Shown: piece after piece, positions 13,811 to 15,054 of the stretch
Layout: each line of letters starts with the position of its first letter
Position numbering within the stretch: the stretch's first letter is position 1
Assembly (NCBI GenBank): GCA_050943315.1
Contig: JBMNOY010000054.1
Location: 1-15,054 of the forward strand
Direction: 5' to 3'
DNA length: 15,054 nt
DNA from: JBDKUD01 sp050943315
Lineage (GTDB): Bacteria > Bacillota > Syntrophomonadia > Syntrophomonadales > Syntrophomonadaceae
Notes under the pieces: model-generated
Seen by the model: only the letters and a program-made list of their open reading frames with translations
Database searches by the model: none
What the model was told of the DNA's origin: nothing
Program-made: the position numbers and the translations under genes

Positions 13811-14724
13811 GAGACCAGGCAGAAAAGCTGCGTGAAAAAGTCTTGAAAGTGCCCCAACAGGTTGACACCAGTATTAATCACCAACAAAAACGTACCCGGG
13901 TGGTTGTAGTAACCAGTGGTAAAGGGGGAGTCGGCAAGAGTACCCTGGCTCTAAACATAGCCTTAAGTATTTGCTCTATGGGGAAAAAGGTGGTTTTAAT
14001 GGATGCTGACCTGGGAATGGCCAATATCGATATTATGCTGGGCCTGGTACCTGAGTACAACTTATATCACCTCATACTGGACCGGAAAAGTTTAAGGGAT
14101 ATTATTATTTCCGGACCTGACGGGTTAAACATAATTCCCGGGGGAGCGGGAATAAGTGAACTAGCCAATCTTAAAGAAGGTCAATTGCGTAGAATACTAA
14201 CCGAGCTGGGAAAACTGGACGGGGAATATGATTATATGATAATAGACACCGGAGCCGGGGTTTCAGACAGTGTAATCAGCTTCGTGCTGGCTTCCAATGA
14301 TGTCATTGTCATTACTACTCCCGAACCTACCTCGCTTACTGATGCCTACAGAATTGTTAAAATTGCATCCCGCAATGATTTTAACGGGAATCTCTATCTG
14401 GTGGTAAACAAAGTTGCAAGCGATACTGAAGGTGTACTGGTAGGTGAAAAATTGCGTATTGTGATCAAAAAGTTTCTTAACCTGGAAATAAAAATTCTGG
14501 GTTACATAGCTAATGAACCTTTGGTAGATGAAGGCATAAGAAGACAGCAAGCCTTTATTAAAATATTTCCCAAAAGTATGGCTGCCCGGGATATCAACCG
14601 GATTTCTGGAAATTTAGTCAGAGGTTTTGATCAAGGTGAGCCGGATTACGTTATAAATACAAGACCAGGAGGAATTAAAACCTTCTTCAAAAAGTTTTCC
14701 GCTTTTAATCGTAACAGACATTAA
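13807..14724 (+). CDS. flhG: MinD-like ATPase FlhG (YlxH), flagellar number regulator
   Basis: FlhG is a MinD/ParA-family ATPase that restrains flagellar number or pattern and stimulates FlhF GTPase. The 305-residue protein begins with the FlhF-activating motif DQAEKLR (residues 3-9). It has the deviant Walker A GKGGVGKST (38-46), the D66-A-D68 switch segment (LMDADLGMANIDIMLG), and Walker B ending at D147 (YMIIDTGAG). The C-terminal stretch around IKTFFKKFSAFNRNRH can form a basic amphipathic helix, consistent with MinD-like membrane targeting. All catalytic motifs look intact. The ATG shares four bases with the flhF stop, with AAAGGATGA as ribosome-binding site, so the two partners are probably made in coupled fashion. 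Confidence 0.95.
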   Translation: MRDQAEKLREKVLKVPQQVDTSINHQQKRTRVVVVTSGKGGVGKSTLALNIALSICSMGKKVVLMDADLGMANIDIMLGLVPEYNLYHLILDRKSLRDIIISGPDGLNIIPGGAGISELANLKEGQLRRILTELGKLDGEYDYMIIDTGAGVSDSVISFVLASNDVIVITTPEPTSLTDAYRIVKIASRNDFNGNLYLVVNKVASDTEGVLVGEKLRIVIKKFLNLEIKILGYIANEPLVDEGIRRQQAFIKIFPKSMAARDINRISGNLVRGFDQGEPDYVINTRPGGIKTFFKKFSAFNRNRH

Positions 14725-14735
14725 TGGAGGGAACA

Positions 14736-15054
14736 ATGAAAGCTGATGACTTAAAAGTAAACCAATTGATTGAAATAGAAGTAGAAGAGCTTCAGGATAT
14801 TATGTATTTACCCAGCCGGATTGAAGAAGTGGAAGATGGTTTTATACATGTTTCCGTTCCTATGTACCGTGGCGCCATTGTGCCTATGCGGGTAGGACAG
14901 ATGGCCAGGGTAAGGTTTAATTATAATGATAGTACTTATGTATTTTCTTCACCCATAACTGCACGCAAATGGAATAAAATACCGCTGCTGATTCTAAAAA
15001 AACCCCAAGAATTCACCAAAATACAACGTCGCGGCCATTGGCGCATTGACGTAG
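14736..15054 (+). CDS. YcgR-like PilZ-domain protein (3' partial)
   Basis: The open frame runs from ATG 14736 to the end of the window without a stop (106 residues plus one base). TGGAGGG at 14725-14731 is its ribosome-binding site. Residues 1-90 resemble the N-terminal YcgR/PilZN-type domain of flagellar brake proteins, including VNQLIEIEVEEL, VSVPMYRGAIVPMRVGQ and FNYNDSTYVFSS. RRGHWR at residues 98-103 fits the RRxxxR c-di-GMP binding motif that opens a PilZ domain; the second motif (D/NxSxxG) would lie beyond the window. Placement after flhG suggests that c-di-GMP adjusts the motor. Only part of the protein is visible, so the assignment rests on the N-terminal domain, the motif and context. 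Confidence 0.85.
   Translation, partial: MKADDLKVNQLIEIEVEELQDIMYLPSRIEEVEDGFIHVSVPMYRGAIVPMRVGQMARVRFNYNDSTYVFSSPITARKWNKIPLLILKKPQEFTKIQRRGHWRIDV

Noticed and set aside
1..15054. Mobile elements, CRISPR arrays, tRNA/rRNA genes or foreign islands
   Set aside because: Nothing supporting these was seen. The whole window is contiguous flagellar genes in conserved order, with no transposase, array repeats or RNA gene signature.

Overview
The window is an 18-gene stretch, all on the + strand, of a flagellar/chemotaxis (fla/che) operon. The order is fliK (5' end outside the window) - flgD - TIGR02530-family gene - flgE - flbD/swrD - fliL - fliM - fliY - cheY - fliO - fliP - fliQ - fliR - flhB - flhA - flhF - flhG - PilZ/YcgR-like gene (3' end outside the window). 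The rotor protein is FliY (a CheC-FliN fusion) rather than FliN. Together with FlbD, the TIGR02530 gene, strong AGGAGG ribosome-binding sites and frequent GTG/TTG starts, this points to a Firmicute. The gene content and PilZ gene resemble anaerobic Clostridia such as the Syntrophomonas/Desulfotomaculum groups more than Bacillus. The species cannot be fixed from the sequence alone.

Layout. Positions 1-3621 encode hook building: FliK (length ruler), FlgD (cap), a small operon protein and FlgE (hook). Positions 3676-6944 encode motor and switch parts: FlbD/SwrD, FliL, FliM, FliY and CheY. Positions 6967-12630 encode the complete membrane part of the flagellar type III export gate: FliO, FliP, FliQ, FliR, FlhB, FlhA. 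Positions 12620-14724 encode the FlhF/FlhG pair that controls flagellar placement and number. From 14736 a c-di-GMP-type PilZ protein begins. In related genomes cheB/cheA/cheW/cheC/cheD/sigD usually follow, but that is outside this window.

The genes are tightly packed. Several overlap (flgD/TIGR02530, fliM/fliY, fliO/fliP, flhA/flhF, flhF/flhG), so translational coupling is likely. The longest non-coding gap is 85 bases, upstream of flgE. There is no convincing internal promoter or classical terminator, no RNA gene, no mobile element and no CRISPR array.

No wholly new system is evident. The most interesting signals are small ones: a near-perfect inverted repeat that puts the fliM Shine-Dalgarno in a loop and the start codon in a stem; a two-hairpin flgE leader with repeated GGA motifs; a U-tract-less GC hairpin after flgE; a lone CxxC in the hook protein; and homopolymer runs in flhB, flhF and flgE that could slip.
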